Shown here piece after piece: positions 1-9,624 of a stretch of DNA of 64,000 nucleotides. The notes beneath the pieces were generated by a model that saw only the letters and a program-made list of their open reading frames with translations, had not been told where the DNA came from and searched no databases. The stretch comes from Prostheceraeus crozeri (lineage: Eukaryota; Platyhelminthes; Polycladida; Euryleptidae): positions 248,001 to 312,000 of the forward strand of contig CAJQUW010001793.1 of assembly GCA_907163375.1 (NCBI GenBank), read 5' to 3'. Within the stretch, counting starts at the first letter, position 1. Each line of letters starts with the position of its first letter. The translations under genes and the position numbers were made by a program.

Positions 1-4
1 ACAA

Positions 5-427
5 ATGTTGGTCATTCGCATGAGCAACGGTCGAAATCTTCAAATCTTTCGCTGCGGCAAAATCCATGTCCTAGGAAACCTTTCTCATTTCGTGATGCAG
101 TCCATGTGTTACGGAGTCGTCAAGAAAATGCGAACACTCATGCCTCATCTCCGCCTCAGTCCCCTGACATTGAAGAATATGGTAGTGTCTGTTCAATTGA
201 AGATGTTAGTGAATCTAGCCAACATTAAAACCAGTAATCATTGTATATTTTATGAAACTGAACTCTTTCCTGCTGCTCTGATTCGGAAGTGGCATCCTGT
301 ACATATTGCAGTGTTTCACAACGGACATTGTATCATGACTGGTTTGCGTGATATCAGTAAAGTAGCTGACATTGTTAAATCTTTAATGTGTTATCTGTAT
401 GAGTCACAGTTAATAGAATCGTGTTAA
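5..427 (+). CDS. TBP-like protein (TATA-binding protein fold), 5' end outside window
   Basis: The frame is open to the window edge, so the start is unknown; the first visible ATG is at base 5. The translation aligns by eye with the two direct repeats of the TBP saddle. Residues 1-45 match the second half of repeat 1 (hydrophobic strand, then an RxxxLQIF strand, then CGKIHVLG in place of the usual SGKMVCTG). Residues 55-130 match repeat 2: LKNMVVSV for IQNMVGSC, YETELFPAALIRKW for YEPELFPGLIYRM, a HIAVFHNGHCIMTGLRD strand-turn-strand for the IFVSGKVVLTGAK segment, and a closing helix. Divergence from cellular TBP is strong. Viral TBP-like proteins are known in some large DNA viruses; I know of none as a standard Polinton gene. 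The neighbouring polymerase suggests it belongs to the same element, but a diverged host gene or retrocopy cannot be excluded because the left flank is missing. Confidence 0.6.
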   Translation: MLVIRMSNGRNLQIFRCGKIHVLGNLSHFVMQSMCYGVVKKMRTLMPHLRLSPLTLKNMVVSVQLKMLVNLANIKTSNHCIFYETELFPAALIRKWHPVHIAVFHNGHCIMTGLRDISKVADIVKSLMCYLYESQLIESC

Positions 428-429
428 TC

Positions 430-780
430 ACATGATGCGTTTTGAATGAGTCATCGCAATGAACTATCGTCCACACACGTGTCGGTGAAAAGGTCATCAA
501 CAAGGTTCTTCGCTTTATGATGAGTCAGCGCTATTTATAGTCATGAAATGATATCCATACACTTGTCGGTGAAAAGGTCACGCTGTCTGACGTGAGGCGC
601 CATCGATGTTGAATGACACGCCCACACACGTGTCGGTGAAAAGGCTGAACAAGACTGATTAGATTCGTATGACTGGCGCCTTACCACCTCATGAGTCAGA
701 GCTATTTATAGACATGAGTCAGCAAAGTGGTTGATGTTTCCTAAGCCGAAGAAATTGTCATGATGTCACATGCGTTGGTG
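430..780. promoter_or_regulatory. Repeated promoter-like modules with E-box, AP-1-like and TATA-like words
   Basis: Three copies of a block reading roughly CACACGTGTCGGTGAAAAGG start near 474, 552 and 628, about 75 bp apart; two contain the palindrome ACACGTGT (an E-box core). Interleaved are two copies of ATGAGTCAG(C/A)GCTATTTATAG (near 519 and 699) plus further TGAGTCA words (near 446 and 715). TGAGTCA is the AP-1-type core and CTATTTATAG is TATA-like. The block follows the TBP-like ORF directly. A regulatory role is inferred from motif content and repetition only. Confidence 0.45.
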
Positions 781-819
781 AGGATGATAACTTACAAACT
801 CTAACATGGTTATGACTTC

Positions 820-1245
820 AAATCATCAACTTTATTTCTAACTTTACAATCATCAACTTTATTTCTAACTTTACAAACTCTAACATGGTTATGACTTCAT
901 TTATATTTCACCTATCTTACAAACAGTGACATGAACTTTATTTCTAACTTTACAATCATCAACTTTATTTCTAACTTTACAAACGTCAACTTTATTTATA
1001 ACTTTACAAACAGTGAAGTGATTCTAACTTCATTTATATTTCACCTATCTTACAAAAACAGTGATATGGTGATAACTTTATTTCTAACTTTACAATCATC
1101 AACTTTATTTCTAACTTTACAAACGTCAACTTTATTTCTAACTTTATAAACAGTGAAGTGATTCTAACACCTATCTTACAAACAGCGACATGAGTATAAC
1201 TTTATTTCTAACTTACAATCAACAACTTTATTTCTAACCCTACCC
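820..1245. repeat. Short tandem repeat block, unit about 25 bp
   Basis: The unit reads close to ATCAACTTTATTTCTAACTTTACAA and recurs about ten times, in clusters separated by a longer spacer containing CAGTGA(A/T)GTGATTCTAAC and TTCATTTATATTTCACC, giving a second-order period near 140 bp. Open frames through it are repeat translations, not genes. Similar words (CTTTATTTTCACAAAC, TTTCTAACTATACATC) build the repeat block at 7.8-8.45 kb, on the other side of the element's coding region. Confidence 0.85.
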
Positions 1246-1419
1246 ATCTTACAAAATGATTAAAACTTTTACTTCTGTCTAATGAGTGAGAATCCCATCT
1301 TTATGTCAAAAGGAAAACAACGCAGTATGTACATGATATGTTATTCATCAACACAACCGATTTTCATCACAGCCACATGCAGTTAATACCGATGGTAGCA
1401 GAAAACAAAGTTTTTATGG

Positions 1420-1500
1420 CTCACATCATCGGAGAAAACAAAGTCACTCATGTACAGGGAGAAAACAAAGTCACTCATGTGCAGGGAGAAAACAACGTCA
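1420..1500. repeat. 26-bp tandem repeat, about three copies
   Basis: GGAGAAAACAAAGTCACTCA followed by TGTACA or TGTGCA is repeated head to tail from about 1431, with a partial copy earlier at about 1401 (GCAGAAAACAAAG) and a decayed last copy near 1483. It lies in the non-coding gap downstream of the polymerase gene. No function is assigned. Confidence 0.8.
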
Positions 1501-1847
1501 GGAAAAAACCAGTTGATATGTAAGTCATGATATGAAGTGATCAGTAGTTGGACGCATGTTACAAGGCACTCACTCACAACACCCCATAGAAAACGCCATG
1601 GAGTAAAAAGCAAAACATCAACCACAACAGAGAGGAAGCATTCATCATCAGACATCGCCGGACGGATGAAGAGAAAGTTTCTGTCTCTTGGGTGGAGGTA
1701 GATGAGTGTCTGGATGGCCGTACGGTAGTGAGTGGTTAGGACTCATCCAGCATCGCCTGTCTTCCCAAGCTGAGAGACCTCGTTTCCTAAACGTCGTTGT
1801 TCTGACTTGATGCGACTGAGATTTTAAAATGGTCATTTCTACTTTTT

Positions 1848-4728
1848 TTAATTTAAAAGTGAATCTAAGGCATCTTGATAGTCCCTATGTGTCATTTTTC
1901 TAACGATTGACTTCGAGATGCCTTTCGCCCGTTTAATAGAAAGCTCTGAGGATTTTAGCTTCATGGAGTACATCTTGGGGCGAAGCAAAATCATCTCCTC
2001 TATCTGTTTGCCGGCACACTCATCCTTGAAGCAGCCACGCTTCGCTTTATTTGAGGTAGAGTAAAGCGGATGGTCAGTGGGATAGTTGGAACTATCAAAC
2101 TTGGGTGCTAAATATTTTAAAATGTCGTCCTGCTTGACTTGGCTCGTGGTTGTCAAAGCTAGGAAGAAGCTGTCTGTATCACCTCCTACTAATTCCACAC
2201 GTTGGAGAAGTGGACATCTCTTAAAAGTGTGGTAAAATAACTTGTACATTTCTAACTTGGAGTGATCCAAGACAGCTTGACCGACATAAATGGGCTTACA
2301 AAGTTCTACTTTAGATTTTAACATTTTAAAACCAGTGATGTCTTCGGAAATGACATCATGGTGGCAAAACAACGGCGAGCGACATAACTTGATACTCGTT
2401 TCCGGATCAGTTACGATACGATAGTCCATGCGCTTTCTTACATCCTCCATGGTTTTACCAAAGAGGGCATTATTCTTAAATTTAGAGAAGTCCTTTTCGA
2501 AAGGATTCTTGGATTCAGCCCGTTTCTTACTATTAAATTCTATATACGGTTTTAGAAAGGGCTTCTGCCTAAACTGGATAGCGCGATGGACTTTGTCAAG
2601 TTGCATCCCCATACCTAGATAGAATTTGAGGATGGAATAGTACACGATGTAATGCTGTTTGTTCAATTGGGTGAGCAACAACTTCCTAGTGGCTTTATAT
2701 TTTAAGTCATTTTCCGCCTCATATTTCTTATTGTGTTCTTCCATAAAGGGAGAGAACATATATGGACTGACTATGCCAGATTCGGGTGCGAGAGGAAAAT
2801 CAACGGTCCTATTCTTAATACAGTCTGGATAGATGAGGTCGACTTCAAATAAATAACCTATGTCGGCCTCATCTCCCAGTGCCATGATGTGTGCTGGATT
2901 GGAGAAATGTTCAATGTCATGGGGCTCTACCCATTGGAAGTCAGACTGTGGCAAAGGCTTGGAGAGTGTACTCCCATACAAATTATTTTGGTCTATGTAC
3001 ATTAAATGCGTGGTCGATCCTATGTCTTGGGTGCTGTTGACAACATGTTTGTTGACAAATGTCAAGCCACCCCTAATACCACGTTCAAATAACGTATACA
3101 TTTCTGCATCTTGCAGTAAATGAATGCTCTCTTTCGTCATCTTGAAGGCTGACTGATAGGACAGACCCGGCAGACTAACAAAATGGACGGGGTCTAAGGC
3201 GTCCTGTTCTAATGTAACTTTCCTAAAAGTCTCAAACACGTCATCCAACAGATAGACGTCTAATTTTAAGTAGGCAAGCATGTAGTCACCAAAAGTGTGA
3301 CAACTAAATTCTAATCATGCTTGCTCTGCATGCCTATAATCATCCAGCGAACAGTCCTCATCCGTCAAATCATTTTTAAATTTATCGATGGACGGAAGGG
3401 ATGTTTTTCAATGTATCCATTGAACTAAAATAACTATAAGGAAACACCCCTTTCCGTCGTATCAGACTGTCACTTATGTTGGGATAGTCTTTCTTTAAAT
3501 GTTGAGTGAGGGGAAGTGTTTCTAAATTATTTGCCAATGCGGCTAGGGAAGAACACATAAATTGGAAACTGTCTAGAAACTTTATGTCATAGAAGACAGG
3601 CTTTCCCTCCTTCGTCTTATCGACTTGAACTTTAGCAGTGATGCACATAAATTTTTCCTTATTTTGTGCAATCACTTTAGATGACCAGGATTTCATTTTA
3701 CCGAATCCATGGCGAATGATGATGTGAGCATCATAACATTTAAAGTTATGGAAGATGACGGGGAGCGTTCGCCGTTTGAGCCTAAGTTTCATATTGCATT
3801 TACTGCATAAGGCAGACCTAAATTTGCCACTGAGATGGCAATGGTCCCTCACTTTCTTATGTTGCTGATTATCAAAGGATGAAAAGTAGCGGGGACATTC
3901 CGTGGTCCTATCAAATTTGATTTTATCGGCTTCTGTGAAGCACATGGGTTTCCTAGTTAGGTCCGTTTCATAGCGTTGATGAAAACGGGCTTTCCTATCT
4001 AAAAAGTTGAGGAAGTTTTCAACGCACTCCTCGCCTTGCCACACATGCATTTTATTTTGGTTCCTATAATATGGATGCCAAACTTCATAACAGGCAATGG
4101 CTGCTGGCTCATGGCTTAGATCTTCTTGTTCAATATAACATTCAATGTCCGCATAGATGGTACATATGGGACTGAGCTCATTGCCGTTTTCCTCATACCT
4201 ATAAAATTTATCTTTGGGCATGACTTCCATTTGAAGCTTACCCCGAGAGCACCACTCGTAATGCTGTTCAAAATATGGTTTTGATGTGAAACGCCGTGTG
4301 CAGCGATCACAGTAGTAGAAATTATCCCTATAGGTTGCTTGATGATGGTATAACTTTGAAATTTTAGGAATGCCACAATAATGCCATTCTGGGTGGTTGT
4401 CGCTATAGACTAGGAGGAGATTGACAACCCGGTCGAAGTTACTTTGGCGATTATTATACCTAACGCCATTCAGACCTTTTTCCCAGAGATGGATGACAAT
4501 CTTAATATTAGTCAATTTTTCAAATTGGGCGATGCCTTTAAAGTCTAATGTGTTGACATCTAACCCGTCAAACTTAAGCTCATCCTCCCATTCACGGTAC
4601 TTGGTGATTCGTTCACGATCCCTATCTATATCATTATAGTGAAGAATGGAGAGGACGGCATACTTGAAACACTGGGACTGACACTCTACATTGATGACAG
4701 CCTTCCAGACCGCTGTCTCTTTCATCAA
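1848..4728 (-). pseudogene. Protein-primed family B DNA polymerase of Polinton/adintovirus type (broken)
   Basis: This would be the replicative polymerase of the element, of the DNA_pol_B_2 family that starts from a terminal protein. In order along the minus strand there is an N-terminal domain typical of animal Polinton polymerases, a CxxC...HxxxxC finger near the middle of the first part (YYCDRCTRRF), the exonuclease I motif with YADIE, an HCH...C-x2-C segment (DHCHLSGKF, CSKCN), the exonuclease II-type motif FHNFKCYDAH, then the polymerase part with motif A (MYIDQNNLYG), the NNALFGKTMEDVRKR motif B-like helix, motif C (GGDTDS) and a C-terminal KxY-type LRPKMYS. Total length is near that expected for the family. 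The gene is broken, in roughly one or two places, and is kept as a fossil; the long frames that remain suggest a moderate age. Identity as pPolB is secure; Polinton versus adintovirus naming is a matter of classification. Confidence 0.92.
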
Positions 4729-4771
4729 ATTTATTTAAGTTGCTGACGAGATAGGTCGCATGTCTCTCTAT

Positions 4772-5242
4772 CTACTCGTTTACATCACCTATGAGATCAG
4801 CAGCACAGGAGGCTATCCTAATGGTCACAGTGGACTCTACTTCTCCCGTGCTACTGTCTACCTTATTGAAACGAGCAGTGAGATAGAACATGCCTTTGAG
4901 TAAAAATCTATCTAAGCTCGCCAACATTTGATGAATTAAGCCTATATTATTCATCAAGAAAGGATGAATGTCCTGCACAGCTTCAGATCTTTCTAACTCA
5001 TAATCGCGAACGAGCCTCTCAAGGGAAAACTTGCTCAGCCTTAGAGTGACGTTGTTGTCAGTGTAAAGCTCAGTGGGATGAGTGTGACAGAGTGTGTGCG
5101 AAGAAAGAACAAACTCTGTAGGAAAGGTCTTCTGACACGAAGAACAGGAAAAGCCAACGTGCGATGAAGGATGCTTCCTACTTGTTGTTGTCGGTGGTTG
5201 CCTCACACTGCCACAGGAACCGCCTTCGATGTGGACTCGCAA
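4772..5242 (-). CDS. C2H2-finger ORF of the Polinton-like element (possible polymerase N-terminal part)
   Basis: The 156-codon open frame has a clear C2H2 zinc finger at residues 32-54 (C-x2-C-x12-H-x3-H within FSCSSCQKTF...SSHTLCH). A C-terminal stretch (MFYLTARFNKVDSSTGEVES) resembles the segment that precedes the polymerase core in many animal Polinton polymerases. It may therefore be an N-terminal part of the same gene or a separate DNA-binding protein. The upstream region on this strand (5250-5420) is open in parts but shows nothing recognisable. The element is treated as a fossil and no statement is made on restoring it. Confidence 0.5.
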   Translation of the reverse strand: MRVHIEGGSCGSVRQPPTTTSRKHPSSHVGFSCSSCQKTFPTEFVLSSHTLCHTHPTELYTDNNVTLRLSKFSLERLVRDYELERSEAVQDIHPFLMNNIGLIHQMLASLDRFLLKGMFYLTARFNKVDSSTGEVESTVTIRIASCAADLIGDVNE

Positions 5243-5423
5243 GTTGGTGCTGTTGTAGAACGTACGTCCACAACCTTCATACTTGGGTCGTTGAGGGATG
5301 GGTTGGCGTGTCTTCTCCAGTTCTCCTTTCGCTTTTGGGCAGCGAGAATGCCGGTGTCGCCGAAGGCAGAATGGCCTCGCGAAAACCTGCCCGCAGTCCG
5401 TACAGCTGAGCTGTCGAGCCGTA

Positions 5424-6890
5424 GGTCATTCTCTCTCCCTCACACCTTCCTCCTCGATTGCAATCTCCTCTCCCACTATCTCTAGCTCCTCCTGCTCCAA
5501 CAATCTCTCCACCGACTTGATGGAGAGGAGAGGGAGGTCGGCCGCTGCAGGTGGTGGCGGTGATGCAGGGATGATGATGGGACGGGAGGGAACGTCACCG
5601 TCCAGGAGGTAGACCGCCAGATCTGTTGAGAAAAAGAGAAAAGAGATTAGTAACATGATCATCATTTCAAGTTTGAAGTCTTATCCCCCTATTTCCCAAT
5701 CACGACTACTTACCATCTAATGAATTAATCTCCGGCAGCAAGGATGGACGCGGAGGAGGCAGGAGAGGGACACGAGCTGAGGGTGGAAGGGTCCTGGGCT
5801 TCGGTGTCGGAGGGACGTGATGACGAGGAGCAGGGACTGGCGCAGGCACGGACACAGGGAGCGGAGCTGGTGGTGGAGGTGGGGCGATGACAATGCCCGA
5901 GAGAGGGGTCGCACCTTGGGCGGAGGTAGATGAGCGGGAAGGTAGGGCCGGAAATTCATCGTGATATTTCCGCCTCGCGGCTTCCTCCCACTTCTTCTTC
6001 GCCATATCTGTAGAGAGGAAAGAGAGATTAGATTAGAGGTTGCGGAGATGATGATGATAGAGAGTAAGCTATAGGGATACAGAAGTGCTAAAACATGACA
6101 TTCCAACTCTCATAGGTGAGGATACTTACACTTGCCAAGCCGCTCGCAAGCTTGCCCGATTGCTCCTTGGGGGACGGGTTCCCCGTTACGAATACATTCA
6201 TGCACTGAAAAAGAATGACAGCAAAGATGAGCAGAGGTAAAATTTGGATTCGGTTTAAACATGAGCAAAATAAGGGAAGGGCTCTTGATTTTAATGATGT
6301 CTACCCTAATGATGTTAGTAATAGAGTCAATCTTGATACAAATACTTACATTGCTGGATGGTAGCCTTCTCCATCTCAGGAGCAATGCGATAATTTTCAA
6401 TTTTTGTTAACTCCATGGCAGATAGTCGATTGCAGATTACGTCAGCAGATTTCAATCACTAAAAAGGAAAGATGAGAATCGTTTCATTTGCCTAGTCAAC
6501 GTTTATCATGGGAACAATCATTGAAGTGACATCTAATGAATTACATTTCACTCTACTCCATATCATAAAGACTAACCTTTGTCGTATGGCTAAAGTACTC
6601 TGACCTGGCGACAGAAAGTGTCACGTTGAGTATGAAGTCGAACGCCCCACATGAGCAACGGCTCAGAGGTTTCGGTCTAACAAACGACGAACAACCCGTG
6701 CAACGCAATCTCTCTACGGCAGTACCCACCGTCCCGAAGGAACGCTCGAGCAAAGGAGGTATTACAGCGATGATATGTTTTATGAGCAGAGGATGTGATA
6801 GCAAGAGACTATTCAACTTGATAGCAAGTCAATACAATCTGATGGCAGGAGCTCACCGACACTCACCTTATGAAAGATAAATGTGAAGAG
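5424..6890 (-). CDS. Proline-rich gene with splice-like exon boundaries, product unknown
   Basis: I do not recognise the product. Four exon-like segments in the lower part of this span carry the coding sequence, from an ATG near 6414 to a stop near 5426, and their edges show canonical signals: GTAAGT at three donors and pyrimidine-rich tracts ending in AG at the acceptors, with compatible phase. Two further leader segments upstream end in GTGAGT (near 6867) and GTTAGT (near 6578). Visible protein features are a charged N-terminal helix region, a KKKWEEAARRKYHDEF segment, a long Pro-rich linker (about 70 residues with PPPPPAPLP-type runs), then an acidic Glu-rich C-terminus. The composition suggests a regulatory or scaffold protein. 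The small introns and TATA box point to host-machinery transcription. Membership of the Polinton-like element is inferred from position only. Confidence 0.5.
6590..6870. repeat. Diverged repeat block, copy A
   Basis: One of three diverged copies of a block also found at 8630-8900 and 8970-9115. The shared track is AT(A/G)GCTAA...(T)GGCG...CA...(A)CGTTGAG, followed 40-60 bp later by a GAGGTTTC or GCGGTTTCGGTCTAA word. This copy overlaps the leader region of the spliced gene on the minus strand, so the copied unit may be a promoter or leader. Short open frames on both strands here are not convincing genes. Confidence 0.55.
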
Positions 6891-6907
6891 CAGAGCTGGT
6901 GCACTGC

Positions 6908-6922
6908 CTTTTATAAGATTTT
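6908..6922 (-). promoter_or_regulatory. TATA box of the minus-strand spliced gene
   Basis: On the minus strand the sequence reads ATCTTATAAAAGGCAG, a near-consensus TATA box. It lies some 20-40 bp upstream of a short leader that ends at a GTGAGT donor near 6867. The spacing to a start site near 6885-6890 fits RNA polymerase II. This is the best core promoter in the window, and it sits in the same element as a TBP-like ORF. Confidence 0.6.
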
Positions 6923-7040
6923 CCTAAGCGGTGAATGGATGAGACCTCTCGTCCAATAACAGACGAGCTAGAGTTCCCGATGTGCGCACGCACAATTGTA
7001 ACGTGTTAGGCAAAAATGTTGTTTAGCAATAGACTCAACC

Positions 7041-7488
7041 ATGGCACCTGAAGTCAATACATTGAAACATGATGATTGCCCGATTCGTTTTCATCAAGAG
7101 AGCTTCGGAGGCTTAATACAAGATTACATCCTTGAGTTTCAAAGGGAGGAGACAGAATTGGAAGCATGTTTAGACTACGCACGAGAAATATTTACGGAGT
7201 TGATATCTTATTTCAAAGAAAGTCTCATCAAGGCTCATTTAATTGCAAATGTCAATTACATTCATTTTCCACAAGGTGAAGTAGCGGAGTGTTGATTTTC
7301 AATTTCCTTCCTACGGACAAGAATATGTTACTGATGCTTCTGAGTTTTATACACGACATCTGCGGAAGATTATTTCTCGGATGGACAACTTTCATGGTTA
7401 CGACAATCATTTGCTTCTGAATAAAATAAACCATATTGTCATTGCTATTAGTAAAGTGGGTTTCAATGATGTTAAATCAAAGACCAAA
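7041..7488 (+). pseudogene. Unidentified small coding region of the virus-like element (broken)
   Basis: A plus-strand coding region starts at ATG 7041 after an A-rich context (AACCATGG, near-ideal Kozak) and, allowing for about one break, runs to a stop near 7488, followed within a few bases by an AATAAAG poly(A) signal-like word. The protein is acidic to neutral, mostly helical in appearance (LIQDYILEFQREETELEACL), and has no motif I know. It faces away from the spliced minus-strand gene, with about 120 bp between the TATA box and this ATG, so the two could share a divergent promoter. It is kept as a fossil. Confidence 0.45.
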
Positions 7489-7784
7489 TAAAGTATTTTT
7501 TTTTCATGACACTTGTGTTGTGCTAAATTTTCTAGCGCTGTGGTGAACACTGTTTTCATATAACATTCTAGACTCTCAGTCTCACTGCAGTAGAAAACTG
7601 CTTTTAGTAAACCTGATGAAGCTAATCTAACAGTCATGAAGTTTGAATTTCTAATAAGGGAACATTTGACAACTGTCTCCAATAGAACTTTCTAACACTG
7701 AAAGTAAGTTACAAGACAATCTACACTGTGCAGTAAAACCTTCTAAAACTTTCTAGTGCTGCTGTGAGATCGGTCAGTCATACA

Positions 7785-8455
7785 ACGTCAATGATCAAAC
7801 TTTATTTTCACAAACATGCGTTGCTGTAAAACTAGTTGACTACACTAACTTTGCAAACCATGATACACTTTCTGACTAGACTTACGAATACAACTTCAAT
7901 GATCAAACTTTTCTAACTATACATCAACCTGTGTTGCAGTAAAACCTTTGTACAACATGATAAAGTTTCTGACTAGACTTACTAATACAACTTCAATGAT
8001 CAAACTTTACTTTCACAAACGTGCGTCGTAGTAAAATTATTTGACTACACTAACGCTTGCATTTCATGACACTTGTGTTTCGTAAACACATGATCAAACT
8101 TTACTTTGACAAACGTGTCGTAGTAAAATTTTTTGACTACACTAGCGCTTACATTTTATGACATGTGTGTTTCATAAAACGTCATGATCAAACTTTTATA
8201 ACTATACATCAACCTGTGCTGCAGTAAAACCTTTGTACAACATGATAAAGTTTCTGACGACACTCACGAATAAACGTCATGATCAAACTTTATTTTCTCA
8301 AACGGGTGTCGCGGTAATATTATTTGACTACACTAACTTTGCTTTTACAAACCATGATACAGTTTCTGACTAGACTTACGAATAAAACGTTGATGATCAA
8401 ACTTTCTAACTATACATCAACCTGTGTTGCAATAAAACTTTAGTACAACATGATA
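7785..8455. repeat. Tandem array of about 100-bp units in two alternating types
   Basis: ATGATCAAACTTT starts a unit at 7791, 7899, 7996, 8090, 8184, 8279 and 8393 (periods 94-114 bp). Two unit types follow that word: type 1 continues with TATTTTCACAAACGTGCGT, type 2 with CTAACTATACATCAACCTGT. The order is 1-2-1-1-2-1-2. Both end in a G(C/T)(A/T)GTAAAA word and then a CTGACTAGACTTAC or TTGACTACACTAAC spacer. Less regular related sequence starts at about 7500. No ORF is supported. Confidence 0.85.
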
Positions 8456-8629
8456 AAGTTTATGACGCCACTGACAAGATCTTGTTCACTAGCGAAGAGA
8501 GAAGTCTGTGATGTGTTGCGTGTGGCGCATGAATGTCCTCCCGTTTCATCCCTTCATCATTTCGTCTCCGTGATAGAGACAGTTCTGAAAAGAACTGATG
8601 GTTCATTCTCCCATGGTTGGCCAACTGTC

Positions 8630-9115
8630 GGGAGACCAGTGCAATGGAGATTTTGTGAGGTAACCTGTGGCAGATAGCTAAATGTCGCCCTGGCGGTCAG
8701 AGTACAACGTTGAGACGAAAGGTAACCACTTGGAAACATGACGCAGAGAGGTTTCACAAGGATTACCATTGCCCACGTCCCGTGCAGTACTCATCGCTAC
8801 GGACTTCACCGCTGTCTCGAAAGAACGCCCACGCACAGGAAGTATCACACCGAAAATCTCCGTGACTTGCACCGTCCATGACTTGATCGTCAGACATGAA
8901 AACCGGTGGAGTTGGTATGAGGTTGGCAGACTTCGATCAGCTTGATAGCAAGCCGTAGAGAGCTTGATTCACCAGCGTTTTGCAATGGAGATGTTTAGAG
9001 GCCACCCATGACAAGATAGCTAAGACTCAACCGATTGGCGTTCAAAGTGCTACGTTGAGAACTGTGTCAAATGCCCAACATGAGACATGAGTTGCCCCAG
9101 CGGTTTCGGTCTAAA
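8630..9115. repeat. Diverged repeat blocks, copies B and C
   Basis: Copy B (about 8630-8900) and copy C (about 8970-9115) share GCAATGGAGAT, a GATAGCTAA word, a (G)GCGTTCA/GGCGGTCA word and ACGTTGAGA in the same order and spacing, and both resemble copy A at 6590-6870. Copy C also shares with A the CAACATGAG...GGTTTCGGTCTAA end. The copies are old enough to have diverged clearly. No protein is supported. Confidence 0.55.
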
Positions 9116-9119
9116 CTAT

Positions 9120-9620
9120 GACACACTCCCTTGCCACACTTATCACTCAGACATCATTAAAAATCCTCTAGTTGACTTCAGCAGGGTCGAAAACCTCAGA
9201 AAACCTCCAAAACTAGTGAATTTAAATTTTTCAACTTTTAGCACTACTTATGAAATTTTATAAGTAGTCTATCACTTAGGGTCAAGACCTATCGAACCTT
9301 TTTTGAATCAAGTCAAACGGACTTGTAGAAGCAAAGTTTTACAAGTAGAAGCCTTTAAAGTTTTGGAGTCTTTTATGGCCTGGAGACGAAGGCCATCTCC
9401 TGACGAACCTCGAAGTCTGACGCCTTAGCTGACTTCAGCAATGAAATTTTCTAAGTCGGTTTCTTACAGAAACCCGGTTTTTCAGATTTCCAATGCTATC
9501 ATCGGAGCTCCAGAGTTCACCTACCCCAACCCAGTGGGGAGGAGAACTGATTTCAAAAAGCCGAGTGGCGATCAGCTGATGACGTAATACCCATCATCCA
9601 AACACTAAAAAACCCGTCTA
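9120..9620. other. Intergenic, no feature recognised
   Basis: AT-rich sequence with short local echoes (ACAAGTAGAAG/TGTAGAAGCAAAG; CTGACTTCAGCA twice, near 9172 and 9430), but no ORF, repeat array or motif that I can name. It separates the virus-like element from the satellite. Confidence 0.5.
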
Positions 9621-9624
9621 TCTC

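Larger units (their letters stand above)
1..9120. mobile_element. Polinton/adintovirus-like fossil (partial, left end outside window)
   Basis: This is a virus-like element recognised by its protein-primed family B DNA polymerase on the minus strand, whose layout is that of animal Polintons (Mavericks) and adintoviruses. Parts seen, left to right: a TBP-like ORF, tandem repeat blocks, the polymerase, a C2H2-finger ORF, a proline-rich gene with splice-like boundaries, a small unidentified plus-strand coding region, then further tandem repeats. Capsid, packaging ATPase, maturation protease and integrase are not seen and may lie left of base 1. No terminal inverted repeats could be placed, so both limits are inferred; the right limit is set where the repeated promoter-like blocks stop, before the satellite. 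The element is a broken fossil with a few breaks in its coding regions. Several frames remain long, so it is probably not very old. Whether all parts belong to one insertion is an inference. Confidence 0.72.

Noticed and set aside
5164-5612. Overlapping plus-strand frames of 80-104 codons
   Set aside because: They lie opposite the minus-strand finger ORF and the Pro-rich gene, share its GC-rich composition and have no motif, so they are antisense shadows.
7785-8455. CRISPR-like array
   Set aside because: The spacers are themselves repeats of two types and the genome is eukaryotic, so it is an ordinary tandem array.
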